Shown here one piece after another: positions 18,921-28,886 of a stretch of 64,000 nt of DNA. The position numbers and the translations under genes are program-made. The notes under the pieces were generated by a model. It worked only from the letters and a program-made list of their open reading frames with translations, ran no database searches and was not told where the DNA came from. Origin of the DNA: Clostridium sp. SM-530-WT-3G (lineage in GTDB: Bacteria > Bacillota > Clostridia > Clostridiales > Clostridiaceae); the NCBI RefSeq assembly GCF_012843905.1, contig NZ_JABAGC010000002.1, forward strand, positions 62,001-126,000, read 5' to 3'. How positions within the stretch are numbered: position 1 is the first letter of the stretch; the number at the start of each line of letters is the position of its first letter.

Positions 18921-21023
18921 ATGAATAACGTTCTAAGTACTGAAATCGCTGGAAGAGAATTGAAGGTTGAATTTGGGAAAACAGGTATGTTATCTAATGC
19001 AGCAACGTTTACTAGTTATGGTGATACTGTAATTATGACAAATGTTAATGCAAGTGAAGAACCAAGAGAAGGAATTGATTTCTTCCCATTAAGTGTTGAA
19101 TATGAAGAAAGATTATATGCAGTAGGTAAAATCCCAGGTGGATTTATCAAAAGAGAAGGTAGACCATCTGAGAAAGCTATATTAAATGGTAGAGCTGTTG
19201 ACAGAACAATCAGACCTTTATTTCCAAAGGGATATAGAAATGATGTTCAAGTTGTTAGCACTGTAGTGTCAGTTGAAAAAGACAATTTACCAGAAATATT
19301 AGCAATAAATGCAGCATCTCTTGCATTATGCTTATCAAGTATTCCATATACAATTCCAGCTGCTGCAGTACAAGTAGGATTAATAGATGGTAACTTTGTT
19401 ACAAATCCTAATGAAGAAGGAAGAAAAGAAAGTATACTTCATTTAACAGTATGTGCTACTAAGGAAAAGGTAATGATGATAGAAGCTGGTGGAAACGAAA
19501 TACCAGAAGATACTATGATCGAAGCTATTAAGTATGGATTTGATGAATGTCAAAAGATAATTGCTTTCCAAGAAGAAGCTATGGCTAAATTCGGTAAAAA
19601 GAAAGATGTTCCAGTATTATATTCTGTGAATGAAGAACTTGAAAAAGATGTTAAGGACTTTGCATTTGATATGGTCAAAGAAGCAATGTACATAATGGAT
19701 AAGGATGAAAGAAATGCGGCTATAGATGCAGTAAATGAAAAGGTAAACGAAGAATTTGCTGAAAAGTATGCTGATAATATGGCTGATATTAAAGAAGTTC
19801 TTTATACAATGCAGAAGAAGATTGTTAGAAATATGCTTTTAAATGAAAAGCGTAGACCTGATGGAAGAGCATTTGATGAAGTAAGACCAATATCATGTGA
19901 AGTAGGAATACTTCCAAGAACTCATGGAACAGGATTATTTACAAGAGGGTTAACTCAAGTAATGACAGTTGCAACACTTGGATCTGTAAGTGAAGTTCAA
20001 ATATTAGATGGTATTGATGAAGAATCAAAGAGATACATGCATCATTATAATTTCCCAGGATATAGTGTTGGTGAAGTTAAACCACTTAGAGGACCAGGAA
20101 GAAGAGAAATTGGTCATGGAGCATTAGCTGAAAGAGCTCTTGAACCATTAATTCCATCTGAAGAAGAATTCCCATATACTATAAGATTAGTTTCTGAAGT
20201 GTTAAGTTCAAATGGATCTACTTCACAAGCATCAGTATGTGGATCAACATTAGCATTATTAGATGCAGGTGTTCCAATAAAGAGACCAGCAGCAGGTATT
20301 GCTATGGGATTAATAACATCGGAAGATTTAACTCAAGAACAAGTAATCACAGATATTCAAGGAATCGAAGATTTCTTTGGAGATATGGACTTTAAGGTAG
20401 CAGGGACAACTGAAGGTATTACATCAATCCAAGTTGATACAAAGCTTCAAGGTTTCAGCTTCAATGTAGTTGAAAATGCTATAAGAGATGCTAGAAAAGC
20501 AAGATTATTTATCTTAGATAAGATAAATGAATGTATAAGTGCACCAAGAAAAGATGTATCAATTTATGCTCCTAAGACTGAAATGATGCATATTAATCCA
20601 GATAAGATTAGAGATGTAATCGGAGCTGGTGGTAAAGTTATCAATAAGATAATTGCAGATACTGGTGTTAAGATAGATATAAAAGAAGATGGAACAGTAT
20701 ACGTAAGTTCTTCAGATCATGATGGCGTAAATGCTGCTATTAAGATAATTGAAGGATTAACTAAAGAAGTTCAAGCTGGAGAAGTTTATTTAGGAAAGGT
20801 AACAAAGATTGCTGCATTTGGAGCATTCGTTGAAGTATTACCTGGAAAAGAAGGATTAGTACACATTTCTAAGCTTGCAAAAGAAAGAGTAGAAAAAGTT
20901 GAAGATGTTGTTTCTGTTGGAGATGAAATTTTAGTTAAAGTAACTGATATTGACAACCAAGGTAGAATAAATCTTTCAAGAAAAGATGTATTAGAACAAC
21001 AAGAAAATAAAGAAGATAAGTAA
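18921..21023 (+). CDS. pnp: Polyribonucleotide nucleotidyltransferase (PNPase)
   Basis: PNPase degrades RNA 3'-5' phosphorolytically and is part of the RNA decay machinery with RNase Y (32397). Domain order is RNase PH-1, an all-helical linker, RNase PH-2 ([13 protein letters not shown] and [22 protein letters not shown]), the KH domain ([20 protein letters not shown] near 570) and the S1 domain ([21 protein letters not shown] near 625). Length 700 is standard. The ATG follows gaagggaggtca. Confidence 0.98.
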   Translation: MNNVLSTEIAGRELKVEFGKTGMLSNAATFTSYGDTVIMTNVNASEEPREGIDFFPLSVEYEERLYAVGKIPGGFIKREGRPSEKAILNGRAVDRTIRPLFPKGYRNDVQVVSTVVSVEKDNLPEILAINAASLALCLSSIPYTIPAAAVQVGLIDGNFVTNPNEEGRKESILHLTVCATKEKVMMIEAGGNEIPEDTMIEAIKYGFDECQKIIAFQEEAMAKFGKKKDVPVLYSVNEELEKDVKDFAFDMVKEAMYIMDKDERNAAIDAVNEKVNEEFAEKYADNMADIKEVLYTMQKKIVRNMLLNEKRRPDGRAFDEVRPISCEVGILPRTHGTGLFTRGLTQVMTVATLGSVSEVQILDGIDEESKRYMHHYNFPGYSVGEVKPLRGPGRREIGHGALAERALEPLIPSEEEFPYTIRLVSEVLSSNGSTSQASVCGSTLALLDAGVPIKRPAAGIAMGLITSEDLTQEQVITDIQGIEDFFGDMDFKVAGTTEGITSIQVDTKLQGFSFNVVENAIRDARKARLFILDKINECISAPRKDVSIYAPKTEMMHINPDKIRDVIGAGGKVINKIIADTGVKIDIKEDGTVYVSSSDHDGVNAAIKIIEGLTKEVQAGEVYLGKVTKIAAFGAFVEVLPGKEGLVHISKLAKERVEKVEDVVSVGDEILVKVTDIDNQGRINLSRKDVLEQQENKEDK

Positions 21024-21048
21024 AGGGCAATTTTAATTGCCTTTTTTT
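21023..21048 (+). terminator. Intrinsic terminator of pnp
   Basis: aagggcaat / attgcctt with a 4-nt loop and T7, starting at the pnp stop. Confidence 0.9.
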
Positions 21049-21069
21049 AGAATGAGGAGGCTAAATATC

Positions 21070-22377
21070 ATGTATAACACATATACACTTAAAAATGGAC
21101 TAAGAGTTGTAACAGAAAAAATTGAGCACTTAAATTCAATAAGTATTGGTGTTATGGTTCAGAACGGTTCTAGAAATGAGAGCCAAGATGTAAACGGAAT
21201 CTCTCATTTTATAGAGCATATGTTCTTTAAAGGGACAGATAAGAGAACTTCAAAAGGTATTATGGAAGAAATCGAAAATGTGGGTGGACAGATTAATGCC
21301 TTTACAAGTAAAGAAGCCACATGTTATTACATTAAAGCCTTAAATACTCATATTGATTTATCGCTTGATATACTTTCTGATATATTATTAAATGCGAAGT
21401 TTGATCCAGAAGAAATTGAAAAGGAAAAAGGTGTTGTAATAGAAGAAATAAATATGAGTCAGGATTCTCCAGAGGATGTTTTGGATGATGTTTATTCAAA
21501 AGCATGTTATGGAAATGACCCTTTAGGAAATCCTATTCTTGGTACAATAGACTTGGTTAAGTCATTTACAAGAGAAAAGATAGTGAAGTTTATAGAAGAA
21601 AAATATACACCTTATAATTCTGTGATTTCAATATGCGGTAATTTTAAAGATGATGAATTAAGAGATTTAATAGAAAAGTATTTTGGTTCATGGGAATGTA
21701 AAAATAAAAATATTGTTGACTATGGAAATTCAATAATACAAGTAGGATCTGCATATGGTAAAAAGGAAATAGAGCAGCTTCATATTTCATTAGGATTAAA
21801 AGGATTGCCTTATGCTGACAAAAATAATTATTCATTAGTTCTTTTGAATAATATTTTTGGGAATGGAGCATCATCTATACTATTTCAAAAGGTTCGTGAA
21901 GAATTAGGATTGTGTTATTCAATAGGTTCATATCTACAACCATTTCAAGGAGTTGGAACTTTAAATATTTATGCAGGTTTAAATAAAAATTATGGAGAAA
22001 AGGCACTGGAAGTTATAAATAAAGAACTTAATTTATTTGTTAAGAATGGTATAACTGACAGACAGCTTGAAATAAATAAAGAAAAGATTAAAGCTAATTA
22101 TATTTTAGGGCTTGAAAGCACAAGTTCTAGAATGTTTGCAAATGCAAAACGTTATCTGTTCAAGAATTCTATAAGAACTCAAGAAGAAGTTATAGACATG
22201 ATAGATAATATAGATAAAGATGATATACAATATGTTTTGGATAGCTGTTTTAAAACAGGTATATTAAATGCAGCATATGTAGGGCAAGATGTAGAATGTG
22301 ACAAACTTGATTCTATAATATTAAAAAATGCTAAAGCATATGATAATTCTAATATTAATGGAAAAATAGAAATTTAA
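21070..22377 (+). CDS. ymxG: M16-family zinc peptidase (MlpA/YmxG)
   Basis: A processing-peptidase-like enzyme of the pitrilysin/M16 family. The inverted zinc motif HFIEH is at residues 46-50, and the downstream Glu region is in EKEKGVVIEEINM. The ATG at 21070 behind aggaggctaaatatc gives 435 residues; the upstream start at 21037 overlaps the pnp terminator. Its position after pnp and before ymxH matches Bacillus (mlpA-ymxH-...-dapG). The physiological substrate is not known from sequence. Confidence 0.93.
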   Translation: MYNTYTLKNGLRVVTEKIEHLNSISIGVMVQNGSRNESQDVNGISHFIEHMFFKGTDKRTSKGIMEEIENVGGQINAFTSKEATCYYIKALNTHIDLSLDILSDILLNAKFDPEEIEKEKGVVIEEINMSQDSPEDVLDDVYSKACYGNDPLGNPILGTIDLVKSFTREKIVKFIEEKYTPYNSVISICGNFKDDELRDLIEKYFGSWECKNKNIVDYGNSIIQVGSAYGKKEIEQLHISLGLKGLPYADKNNYSLVLLNNIFGNGASSILFQKVREELGLCYSIGSYLQPFQGVGTLNIYAGLNKNYGEKALEVINKELNLFVKNGITDRQLEINKEKIKANYILGLESTSSRMFANAKRYLFKNSIRTQEEVIDMIDNIDKDDIQYVLDSCFKTGILNAAYVGQDVECDKLDSIILKNAKAYDNSNINGKIEI

Positions 22378-22396
22378 TAAATATTGTAATAATACG

Positions 22397-22436
22397 CCTC
22401 CTTGCTTCATATTATGTTATGAGCATTATAAGGAGG
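22397..22436 (+). promoter_or_regulatory. Hairpin whose 3' arm is the ymxH ribosome binding site
   Basis: cctcctt (22397-22403) is perfectly complementary to aaggagg (22430-22436), with an inner gct(t)cat / atgagc stem. The 3' arm is the Shine-Dalgarno of ymxH and is followed by six T before the ATG at 22445. The element has the shape of a terminator and of an SD-sequestering hairpin at once. Confidence 0.7.
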
Positions 22437-22444
22437 TATTTTTT

Positions 22445-22726
22445 ATGAGTGAAGAAAGTAATATTAAATATTTAAGTGACATAGAGAAATATGAGCTTAT
22501 TAATATAAATGATGGCGAAAAATATGATTATTTATTAAATAATGATTTAATTATAGATGATGATGGTAATTTTAAATATCTTATAGTAAACTTAAGCAGT
22601 GGGAAGTTTAGTTTTTTTAATAGCAAAGATTTTCTTGAAATTCCTTGGAGTTGCGTGAAAAAGATTGGTGCAAGGACTATAATAATAGATGCGGATGAGG
22701 AGAATGTAAAGAAAGTTAAGCTATAA
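22445..22726 (+). CDS. ymxH: YlmC/YmxH-family PRC-barrel protein (sporulation-associated)
   Basis: A 93-residue single PRC-barrel-like protein of the YlmC/YmxH family, conserved in spore-formers. Typical features are the N-terminal SDIEKYELINI, GEKYDYL, the central strand region ending IPWSCVKKIGARTIIIDAD, and a short tail. In Bacillus, ymxH lies between mlpA and the dipicolinate/aspartate-pathway genes; here it is followed 16 bp later by dapG. Its own ribosome binding site sits in the 3' arm of a hairpin. Biochemical function is unknown. Confidence 0.88.
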   Translation: MSEESNIKYLSDIEKYELININDGEKYDYLLNNDLIIDDDGNFKYLIVNLSSGKFSFFNSKDFLEIPWSCVKKIGARTIIIDADEENVKKVKL

Positions 22727-22742
22727 ATTAGGAGGAACAATA

Positions 22743-23948
22743 ATGAAGATAATTGTACAAAAGTTTGGGGGAACTTCAGTTTCAACAGAAGAAAATAGAA
22801 AGAAAGTAATTGAAAAAGTTAAAACGGCTATTAAAAATGGTTATAGTCCAGTAGTAGTTGTATCTGCAATGGGAAGAAAAGGGGCTCCTTATGCAACAGA
22901 TACATTATTATCACTTATTAAGGAAGAATTTAAAGATTCAAATAAGCTTGCACAAGACTTACTTATGTGTTGTGGAGAAACAATAAGTTCAGTTGTTATG
23001 TGCCATGATTTATATAATGCAGGAATAAATGCAGTTCCACTTACAGGCGGTCAGGCAGGTATTATAACAGATAATAATTTTACTGATGCACGATGCTTAA
23101 ATGTAGAACCTAAAAGAATACTAGAAATGATATCTCAAGGAATAGTGCCAGTAGTAACAGGATTTCAAGGTGTAACTAAGGAAGGATTTTTAACTACACT
23201 TGGAAGAGGGGGAAGCGATACATCAGCATCACTTCTTGGAGTAGCTTTAAATGCTTCTATGATAGAAATATATACAGATGTTGACGGAATAATGACTGCT
23301 GACCCAAGAATAGTAAAAGATGCAGATTTAATAGATGTAATAAGTTACAATGAAGTATTCCAGCTTGCAGATCAAGGAGCAAAGGTAATACATCCTAGAG
23401 CTGTAGAAATAGCTATGGAAGGAAATGTACCATTGCTTATTAAGAATACAATGAATGATTGCAAGGGAACTCTTATTAATAATTTTGGAGACAGAAGCCA
23501 TAGAAGAATAATGTCTGGAATAACAAGTCAGGGAGATAGGATTCAAGTATCTATTAGTAAGGCTGATAATAAAGAAAATGAAAAATATAATGATATATTA
23601 GACCTCCTTGCAGCTAATAATGTAAGTCTTGATTTAATTAATATATTCCCAGATAATCAGGTATTTACAATCAATAAAAGTGATAAAGATTTAGTGAAAA
23701 CATTATTAAATAAAGAAAAATTTAAATATAACCTAATTGAAGAATGTAGTAAAATCTCTGTTATAGGTTCTGGAATGAAGGGTATTCCAGGAGTTATGGC
23801 AAGAATAATTAAGTCTTTGAGTGAAAATAATATAGAAGTTCTTCAAACAGCAGACTCACATATGACTATATGGTGTTTGGTTTATTCAAAAGATGCTATA
23901 AATGCAATAAATATTCTTCATAAAGCTTTTTCTGTAGGAGAAAATTAA
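22743..23948 (+). CDS. dapG: Aspartate kinase
   Basis: Phosphorylates aspartate, opening the lysine/DAP/threonine/methionine pathway; the product goes to aspartate-semialdehyde dehydrogenase (asd, 60158). The N-terminal VQKFGGTSV (4-12) and the TLGRGGSDTSA motif near 159-169 mark the kinase domain; two ACT domains form the last ~140 residues. Length is 401. The ymxH neighbourhood supports the dapG-type isozyme. Compared with Bacillus, spoVFA, spoVFB, asd and dapA are missing from this cluster. Confidence 0.93.
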   Translation: MKIIVQKFGGTSVSTEENRKKVIEKVKTAIKNGYSPVVVVSAMGRKGAPYATDTLLSLIKEEFKDSNKLAQDLLMCCGETISSVVMCHDLYNAGINAVPLTGGQAGIITDNNFTDARCLNVEPKRILEMISQGIVPVVTGFQGVTKEGFLTTLGRGGSDTSASLLGVALNASMIEIYTDVDGIMTADPRIVKDADLIDVISYNEVFQLADQGAKVIHPRAVEIAMEGNVPLLIKNTMNDCKGTLINNFGDRSHRRIMSGITSQGDRIQVSISKADNKENEKYNDILDLLAANNVSLDLINIFPDNQVFTINKSDKDLVKTLLNKEKFKYNLIEECSKISVIGSGMKGIPGVMARIIKSLSENNIEVLQTADSHMTIWCLVYSKDAINAINILHKAFSVGEN

Positions 23949-23965
23949 TATAAATCTAGTATATT

Positions 23966-24015
23966 AAATAAACAGCATATATGCATTGATCAATGTATAT
24001 ATGCTGTTTATTTTT
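23966..24015 (+). terminator. Intrinsic terminator of ymxH-dapG
   Basis: A long stem (aaataaacagcatatatgcattg with a near-perfect complement to 24013) and following T5. Confidence 0.92.
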
Positions 24016-24096
24016 GTATACATTTTGAATAAAATTACATATTAGGGTATAATTAAGTGGTGTGTGTTTACACAATAAGAAATGGGGAAAAGATAA

Positions 24097-24288
24097 TTGA
24101 AATTAGAAATTAAAAAGGGAGTTATTAAAAATTTAGATGAACTAGAAAAATTATATGATGATCTTAATAATAATATGCCAGTAATAAAATTATATGAAAA
24201 AACGGGGTATAAATATTTAGATAGTATAGATTTAGAGTTAGGTATGTATGGATTAGATTGGTTCAAAATATATGAAAAAGTAATATAG
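24097..24288 (+). pseudogene. GNAT acetyltransferase remnant with in-frame internal deletion
   Basis: A 63-codon frame from TTG 24097 reads as the beginning and end of one GNAT acetyltransferase with the middle missing. The first ~25 residues (EIKKGVIKNLDELEKLYDDL) match the usual N-terminus. From about residue 29 it is the usual C-terminus (PVIKLYEKTGYKYLDSIDLE followed by LGMYGLDWFKIYEKVI). About 100 residues that carry the acetyl-CoA-binding R/QxxGxG/A loop are absent, but the frame is kept. It cannot be an active acetyltransferase by known rules. I infer a pseudogene; a retained micro-protein cannot be excluded. The next gene starts 9 bp downstream. Confidence 0.75.
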
Positions 24289-24296
24289 GAGGCAAT

Positions 24297-25196
24297 ATGA
24301 ATAAGAGCAGAATAAAAGGAAACGCTATTCTTATGCTTACTGCATTTATATGGGGGACGGCATTTGTGGCACAGAGTGTAGGAATGGAGTATGTAGGACC
24401 ATTTACGTTTATAGCAGTGCGATATATTATTGGTGGTGTCTTTTTGATTCCATGTATTTATTTGTTGGATAGATTAAATAAAAAAGAAAATTGTGAAAAA
24501 AATCAGTCCCAGAGGAAAGAACTCATTATAGGAGGAATATTGTGTGGAATAGTTTTATTTGTAGCAAGCAGTTTTCAACAGATAGGAATTCAATATACAA
24601 CAGTAGGGAAATCTGGCTTTATAACTGCTTTATATATTATTATAGTTCCTATATTGGGAATAGTGTTTAAGAAGAAAGTACAAGGAAGAGTATGGATATG
24701 TGCAGCTGTTTCACTTGTTGGATTATATTTACTATGTATAAATGAAAATTTTAATATACGAAAAGGAGACTTTCTTATACTTGCTTGTGCATTCTGCTTT
24801 TCTATGCATATTATTCTTATAGATAAATTTTCACCATTTGTTGATGGAGTAAGAATGTCATGTATTCAATTTTTTGTAGCAGGTATATTAGGAATGATTC
24901 CTATGATTCTTTTTGAGAATCCTAGTATGACAAGTTTATTAAATGCATATGGTCCTATCTTATATGCAGGTGTGATGTCGTCAGGGATAGCATATACATT
25001 ACAAATCATTGGACAGAAATATACAAGCCCGGTTATAGCAGCTTTAATAATGAGTCTAGAATCTGTATTTGCAGCATTATCTGGATGGATTCTTTTGGGG
25101 GAAGTACTTTCAATAAAAGAATTTTGCGGGTGTGTATTGGTGTTTATAGCAATAATATCGGCACAATTGCCTAATAAATCAATAAGTAATAATTAA
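24297..25196 (+). CDS. EamA/DMT-superfamily transporter
   Basis: A 299-residue integral membrane protein with about ten hydrophobic segments in two EamA repeats, typical of drug/metabolite exporters. The N-terminal FIWGTAFVAQSVGMEYVGPFTF and the C-terminal SGIAYTLQIIGQKYTSPVIAA segments are family-like. Substrate is not predictable. A taggaggcaat site precedes the ATG. It follows the GNAT remnant and lies between dapG and tepA, where the Bacillus order has other genes. No clear terminator is seen in the 201 nt after it. Confidence 0.9.
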   Translation: MNKSRIKGNAILMLTAFIWGTAFVAQSVGMEYVGPFTFIAVRYIIGGVFLIPCIYLLDRLNKKENCEKNQSQRKELIIGGILCGIVLFVASSFQQIGIQYTTVGKSGFITALYIIIVPILGIVFKKKVQGRVWICAAVSLVGLYLLCINENFNIRKGDFLILACAFCFSMHIILIDKFSPFVDGVRMSCIQFFVAGILGMIPMILFENPSMTSLLNAYGPILYAGVMSSGIAYTLQIIGQKYTSPVIAALIMSLESVFAALSGWILLGEVLSIKEFCGCVLVFIAIISAQLPNKSISNN

Positions 25197-25397
25197 TGTT
25201 TTTAGATATTGAAAATCTATAATACTATTTGATAAGAGCATGATTGTATATAATGTGGTTATATAATTAAATATAAATAGGTTTATTAAAAAGATAATAT
25301 AGTTGTTAAATTTATAGAATTTCCTGAGAAATTATAAGGTTGTGAATAAAAAATTATTCTTCTGTGCAAAATAAAAATAGTACAGGAGGATAATTTT

Positions 25398-26129
25398 ATG
25401 GATGATAATGAAAAAAATAAAAGTATAATTAGCGAGAGTGATGAAGATAATAAAGATGAAAATAATAAAACTTCTGAAGCTCAAGATAAAATGAAAAATA
25501 TAAAAGAATTTGGAAATACTTCATCAGTAAATTCAGATAGAGATATAGTTGTCTTATCAATAATTGGTCAAATTGAAGGTCATTCTGTACTTCCACCACA
25601 AACTAAAGCTACTAAATATGAGCACATAATACCTCAGCTCATAGATATTGAACAGAATGATAAGATAAAAGGTGTTCTTATAGTTCTTAATACTGTTGGT
25701 GGAGATGTAGAAGCTGGCCTTGCAATAGCAGAAATGATAAGAAGTATGTCTAAACCTACAGTGTCTATTGTAATAGGGGGAGGACATTCAATAGGAGTTC
25801 CACTTGCAACATCTTCTGATTATTCATTTATAACACCAAGTGCAACAATGATAGTACATCCTGTTAGAATGAATGGATTTGTAATAGGAGTTGCACAGAC
25901 ATTTGAGTATTTTAAAAAGATGCAAGAAAGAATTAATGATTTTATTGTAAGAACTTCTAATATAAAAAAATCAACACTTGAAGAATTTATGCTTAAAACA
26001 AATGACCTTTTGAATGATGTAGGTACTCTTCTTATAGGAAAACAGGCAGTAGAATGTGGACTTATAGATGAAATTGGAGGTATAAGTGAAGCTTTAAATA
26101 AATTAAACGAGATGATAAAAAATAAATGA
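25398..26129 (+). CDS. tepA: ClpP-class serine protease, TepA/YmfB type
   Basis: A cytoplasmic ClpP-like protease of the translocation-enhancing protein TepA family. An acidic, low-complexity N-terminus (about 1-45) precedes the crotonase-like fold. The nucleophile is Ser131 in GGGHSIG and the candidate base His154 in [10 protein letters not shown], and an Asp is expected further on. Length 243 is family-typical. It precedes the ftsK/spoIIIE gene, as in Bacillus. A caggaggat site sets the ATG. Confidence 0.92.
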   Translation: MDDNEKNKSIISESDEDNKDENNKTSEAQDKMKNIKEFGNTSSVNSDRDIVVLSIIGQIEGHSVLPPQTKATKYEHIIPQLIDIEQNDKIKGVLIVLNTVGGDVEAGLAIAEMIRSMSKPTVSIVIGGGHSIGVPLATSSDYSFITPSATMIVHPVRMNGFVIGVAQTFEYFKKMQERINDFIVRTSNIKKSTLEEFMLKTNDLLNDVGTLLIGKQAVECGLIDEIGGISEALNKLNEMIKNK

Positions 26130-26145
26130 TTGTAAGTTATTTATT

Positions 26146-26178
26146 CGGTTATAGAAAAAATCTATAGCCGATTTTTAT
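26146..26178 (+). terminator. Intrinsic terminator of tepA
   Basis: cggttataga / tctatagccg with a 5-nt loop, then a T-rich run. Confidence 0.9.
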
Positions 26179-26245
26179 TTTTAGTGGTATCTTATTAAAG
26201 GAGAATATGTGTAGGTGTAGAAATATTTAAAGAAAGAGGTGATTT

Positions 26246-28717
26246 ATGTTGGCTAGAACCAAAAGCAAAAGCAATAAAAGTGCAGCAAGAAAAAAGCGTC
26301 AGGATAATGCCTTAAATGCAGATATTATTGGAATTATTTATATAGCAACAGGGCTAATTATGGGAATAGCAATTTATACTGAACTTGCAGGGGTACTATC
26401 ATCTTTAGCACAAAAAATATCATGTGCAGCTATAGGTGTTGGTGAATATGCATTACCTATTTATCTTATATATTTTGGATTTCAATATATAAAAACTAGA
26501 GGGAATATTGAGTTAAGTAAGAATTTCTTTGGGATAACTCTACTTATATTAGTTATAATGATGGTTTGCGGGACATTAAATATACAAAGCTCTAATAAGC
26601 CTGATGATTTTATATATAATTTTAAGGCGATTATATACAATAAGAGTGAATTTATTCATGGTGGAATACTATCATATCTAATATGTTATCCTTTATGTAG
26701 GCTTATTGGCTTTTTAGGAACATATATAGTTTTATTTGCTTTTTCAGTAATATCTATTATTTTTATTTTTGACATTACATTATATGATTTAGGATTAAAA
26801 GCATATAATACAACTGAAAAAATGAAAAATAATAGAAAACAAAGAATTGTTGAAAAAGAAAGAAAAGAGCTTCATGTTAAAAAGAAGAGACAGAATAGTT
26901 TTATAAATATTGTTGAAGATGATAATGAAGAGGTTGAGAGAAAAGAAGAAAAATCAAGTCGACAGTTATTTGGTAATCTAGATAAGAAAATAAAAGTATT
27001 AGATTTTATAAAAAATGCTTCGGATGACGATGATATTGAAACAGAAGTGGCAAACGATGTGGTAGAAAATAATTATTCAGAAGATATGATACAAGAACCT
27101 ATAATACAAGAACCTGTTCAAAGTAGAACAACTTTCGAAAGGCAAATAGAACAGCAAACAAATTCAAGAAAAAAAGGTAAACTTGATAATGATGTTAAAG
27201 AAGTTGTAAATAAGGAGATAGAAGAGCAGATTTTAGAAAATAAAAAGGAAAAGAAGTATGTACATCCAAATATTGATTTATTGAAAAGTAATTCTAGTAC
27301 AAGATTAAATAGCTCAGATAAGAAAGAGTTACTAGAAAATGCTGATAAGCTTACGGAAATACTGGCTAATTTTGGAGTGGATGCAAAGGTGACGCAGGTT
27401 ACAAAGGGGCCATCAGTTACTAGATTTGAACTTCAACCAAGCCCAGGTGTAAAAGTAAGTAAGATTGTAAATTTAAGTGATGATATAGCGTTGGGGCTTG
27501 CTGCATCTGGTATAAGAATTGAAGCTCCTATTCCAGGAAAAGCAGCTGTTGGAATAGAAGTTCCTAATAGTAAACAAACAGCTGTGTTCTTAAGAGAAGT
27601 ATTAGAAAGTGATGAATTTATAGAATCAAAGAAAAAACTTGCATTTGCCCTTGGTAAAGATATATCAGGTAAATGTGTGGTGGGGGATTTAAGTAAAATG
27701 CCTCATACACTTATAGCAGGGGCTACAGGTTCAGGAAAGAGTGTATGTATAAATTCATTAATTATAAGTTTACTATATAAATATGATCCAGATGAGGTAA
27801 AACTTCTTATGGTTGATCCAAAGGTAGTAGAACTTAATGTTTATAATGGAATACCACATCTTTTAATTCCAGTTGTTACTGACCCTAAAAAAGCAGCAGC
27901 TGCACTTAATTGGGCTGTAAATGAAATGACAAATAGATATAAGCTGTTTGCAGACATGGGAGTAAGAAATATGGAATCCTACAATGATCTATTTAATAAA
28001 GGAATGATAACAGAAAAACTTCCTTATATTGTTATTATTGTGGATGAGCTTGCAGATCTTATGATGGTATGTCCGAATGATGTTGAAGATTACATTGGAA
28101 GGCTTGCACAAATGGCAAGAGCAGCTGGAATGCATCTTGTAATTGCGACTCAAAGACCTTCTGTAGATGTTATTACTGGAGTAATAAAGGCTAATATACC
28201 TTCTAGAATATCTTTTGCTGTATCGTCACAAATAGATTCAAGAACAATATTAGATAGTTCAGGAGCAGAAAAGCTTCTAGGAAAAGGTGATATGCTTTAT
28301 TATCCTGTTGGAGAAAGCAAGCCGTTAAGAGTTCAAGGGTGCTTTATATCTGAAGAAGAAGTAGAAAATGTAATATCATTTATAAAGAGTGAACAAGGTG
28401 AAATCAATTATGAAGAAGATATAATTGAACATATTAACAATACAGCTGATAATAATGGCGGTCATAGTTCAGAAGGTAATGATGATATTGATGAACGATT
28501 AGATGAAGCGATAAAGATTGTGGTTGAATATAATCAGGCTTCTACATCTTTTTTACAGAGAAAACTAAGAATAGGGTTTAATAGAGCTGCTAGAATTATG
28601 GATCAACTTGAAGAACGTAAGATAATATCTGAAAAAGATGGAAGTAGGCCAAGACAGGTTCTTGTAACAAAAGCACAACTGTATGAATCAAATAATGAAA
28701 AGGATGAAAGTGTATAA
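26246..28717 (+). CDS. ftsK: FtsK/SpoIIIE-family DNA translocase
   Basis: Pumps chromosomal DNA through the division or sporulation septum. The N-terminal ~190 residues hold four membrane spans. A charged low-complexity linker follows (about 195-350). The motor has Walker A GATGSGKS at 492-499 and Walker B IIIVDELADLMM. The C-terminal gamma domain (DERLDEAIKIVVEYNQASTS and the FLQRKLRIGFNRAARIMDQL helix) reads DNA polarity. Length is 823. The tepA neighbour and spore-forming host favour a SpoIIIE role, but vegetative FtsK function is equally possible. Confidence 0.95.
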   Translation: MLARTKSKSNKSAARKKRQDNALNADIIGIIYIATGLIMGIAIYTELAGVLSSLAQKISCAAIGVGEYALPIYLIYFGFQYIKTRGNIELSKNFFGITLLILVIMMVCGTLNIQSSNKPDDFIYNFKAIIYNKSEFIHGGILSYLICYPLCRLIGFLGTYIVLFAFSVISIIFIFDITLYDLGLKAYNTTEKMKNNRKQRIVEKERKELHVKKKRQNSFINIVEDDNEEVERKEEKSSRQLFGNLDKKIKVLDFIKNASDDDDIETEVANDVVENNYSEDMIQEPIIQEPVQSRTTFERQIEQQTNSRKKGKLDNDVKEVVNKEIEEQILENKKEKKYVHPNIDLLKSNSSTRLNSSDKKELLENADKLTEILANFGVDAKVTQVTKGPSVTRFELQPSPGVKVSKIVNLSDDIALGLAASGIRIEAPIPGKAAVGIEVPNSKQTAVFLREVLESDEFIESKKKLAFALGKDISGKCVVGDLSKMPHTLIAGATGSGKSVCINSLIISLLYKYDPDEVKLLMVDPKVVELNVYNGIPHLLIPVVTDPKKAAAALNWAVNEMTNRYKLFADMGVRNMESYNDLFNKGMITEKLPYIVIIVDELADLMMVCPNDVEDYIGRLAQMARAAGMHLVIATQRPSVDVITGVIKANIPSRISFAVSSQIDSRTILDSSGAEKLLGKGDMLYYPVGESKPLRVQGCFISEEEVENVISFIKSEQGEINYEEDIIEHINNTADNNGGHSSEGNDDIDERLDEAIKIVVEYNQASTSFLQRKLRIGFNRAARIMDQLEERKIISEKDGSRPRQVLVTKAQLYESNNEKDESV

Positions 28718-28824
28718 TTTAACATAAATAATACTTAAAAACTAATAAATGTTATAGACTTAGATTATATATGAGATAATTAACAATTTTATTGTAGTAT
28801 AATCAGGTGTATAATAAGAATGGC

Positions 28825-28854
28825 TTGTAAATTTACGCTTTCATTTGTTATAAT
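28825..28854 (+). promoter_or_regulatory. Promoter of rimO-pgsA
   Basis: TTGTAA (28825-28830), 18-nt spacer, TATAAT (28849-28854) with an extended -10 TG at 28846-28847. No terminator separates it from ftsK. Confidence 0.65.
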
Positions 28855-28886
28855 TGAAACTATTAAAACACAGGAGGATACAAAAC

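Noticed and set aside
24147-24197. Direct repeat aaaattatatga (24147-24158 and 24186-24197) as cause of the GNAT deletion
   Set aside because: Both copies are still present; a deletion between repeats would leave one. It does not explain the loss.
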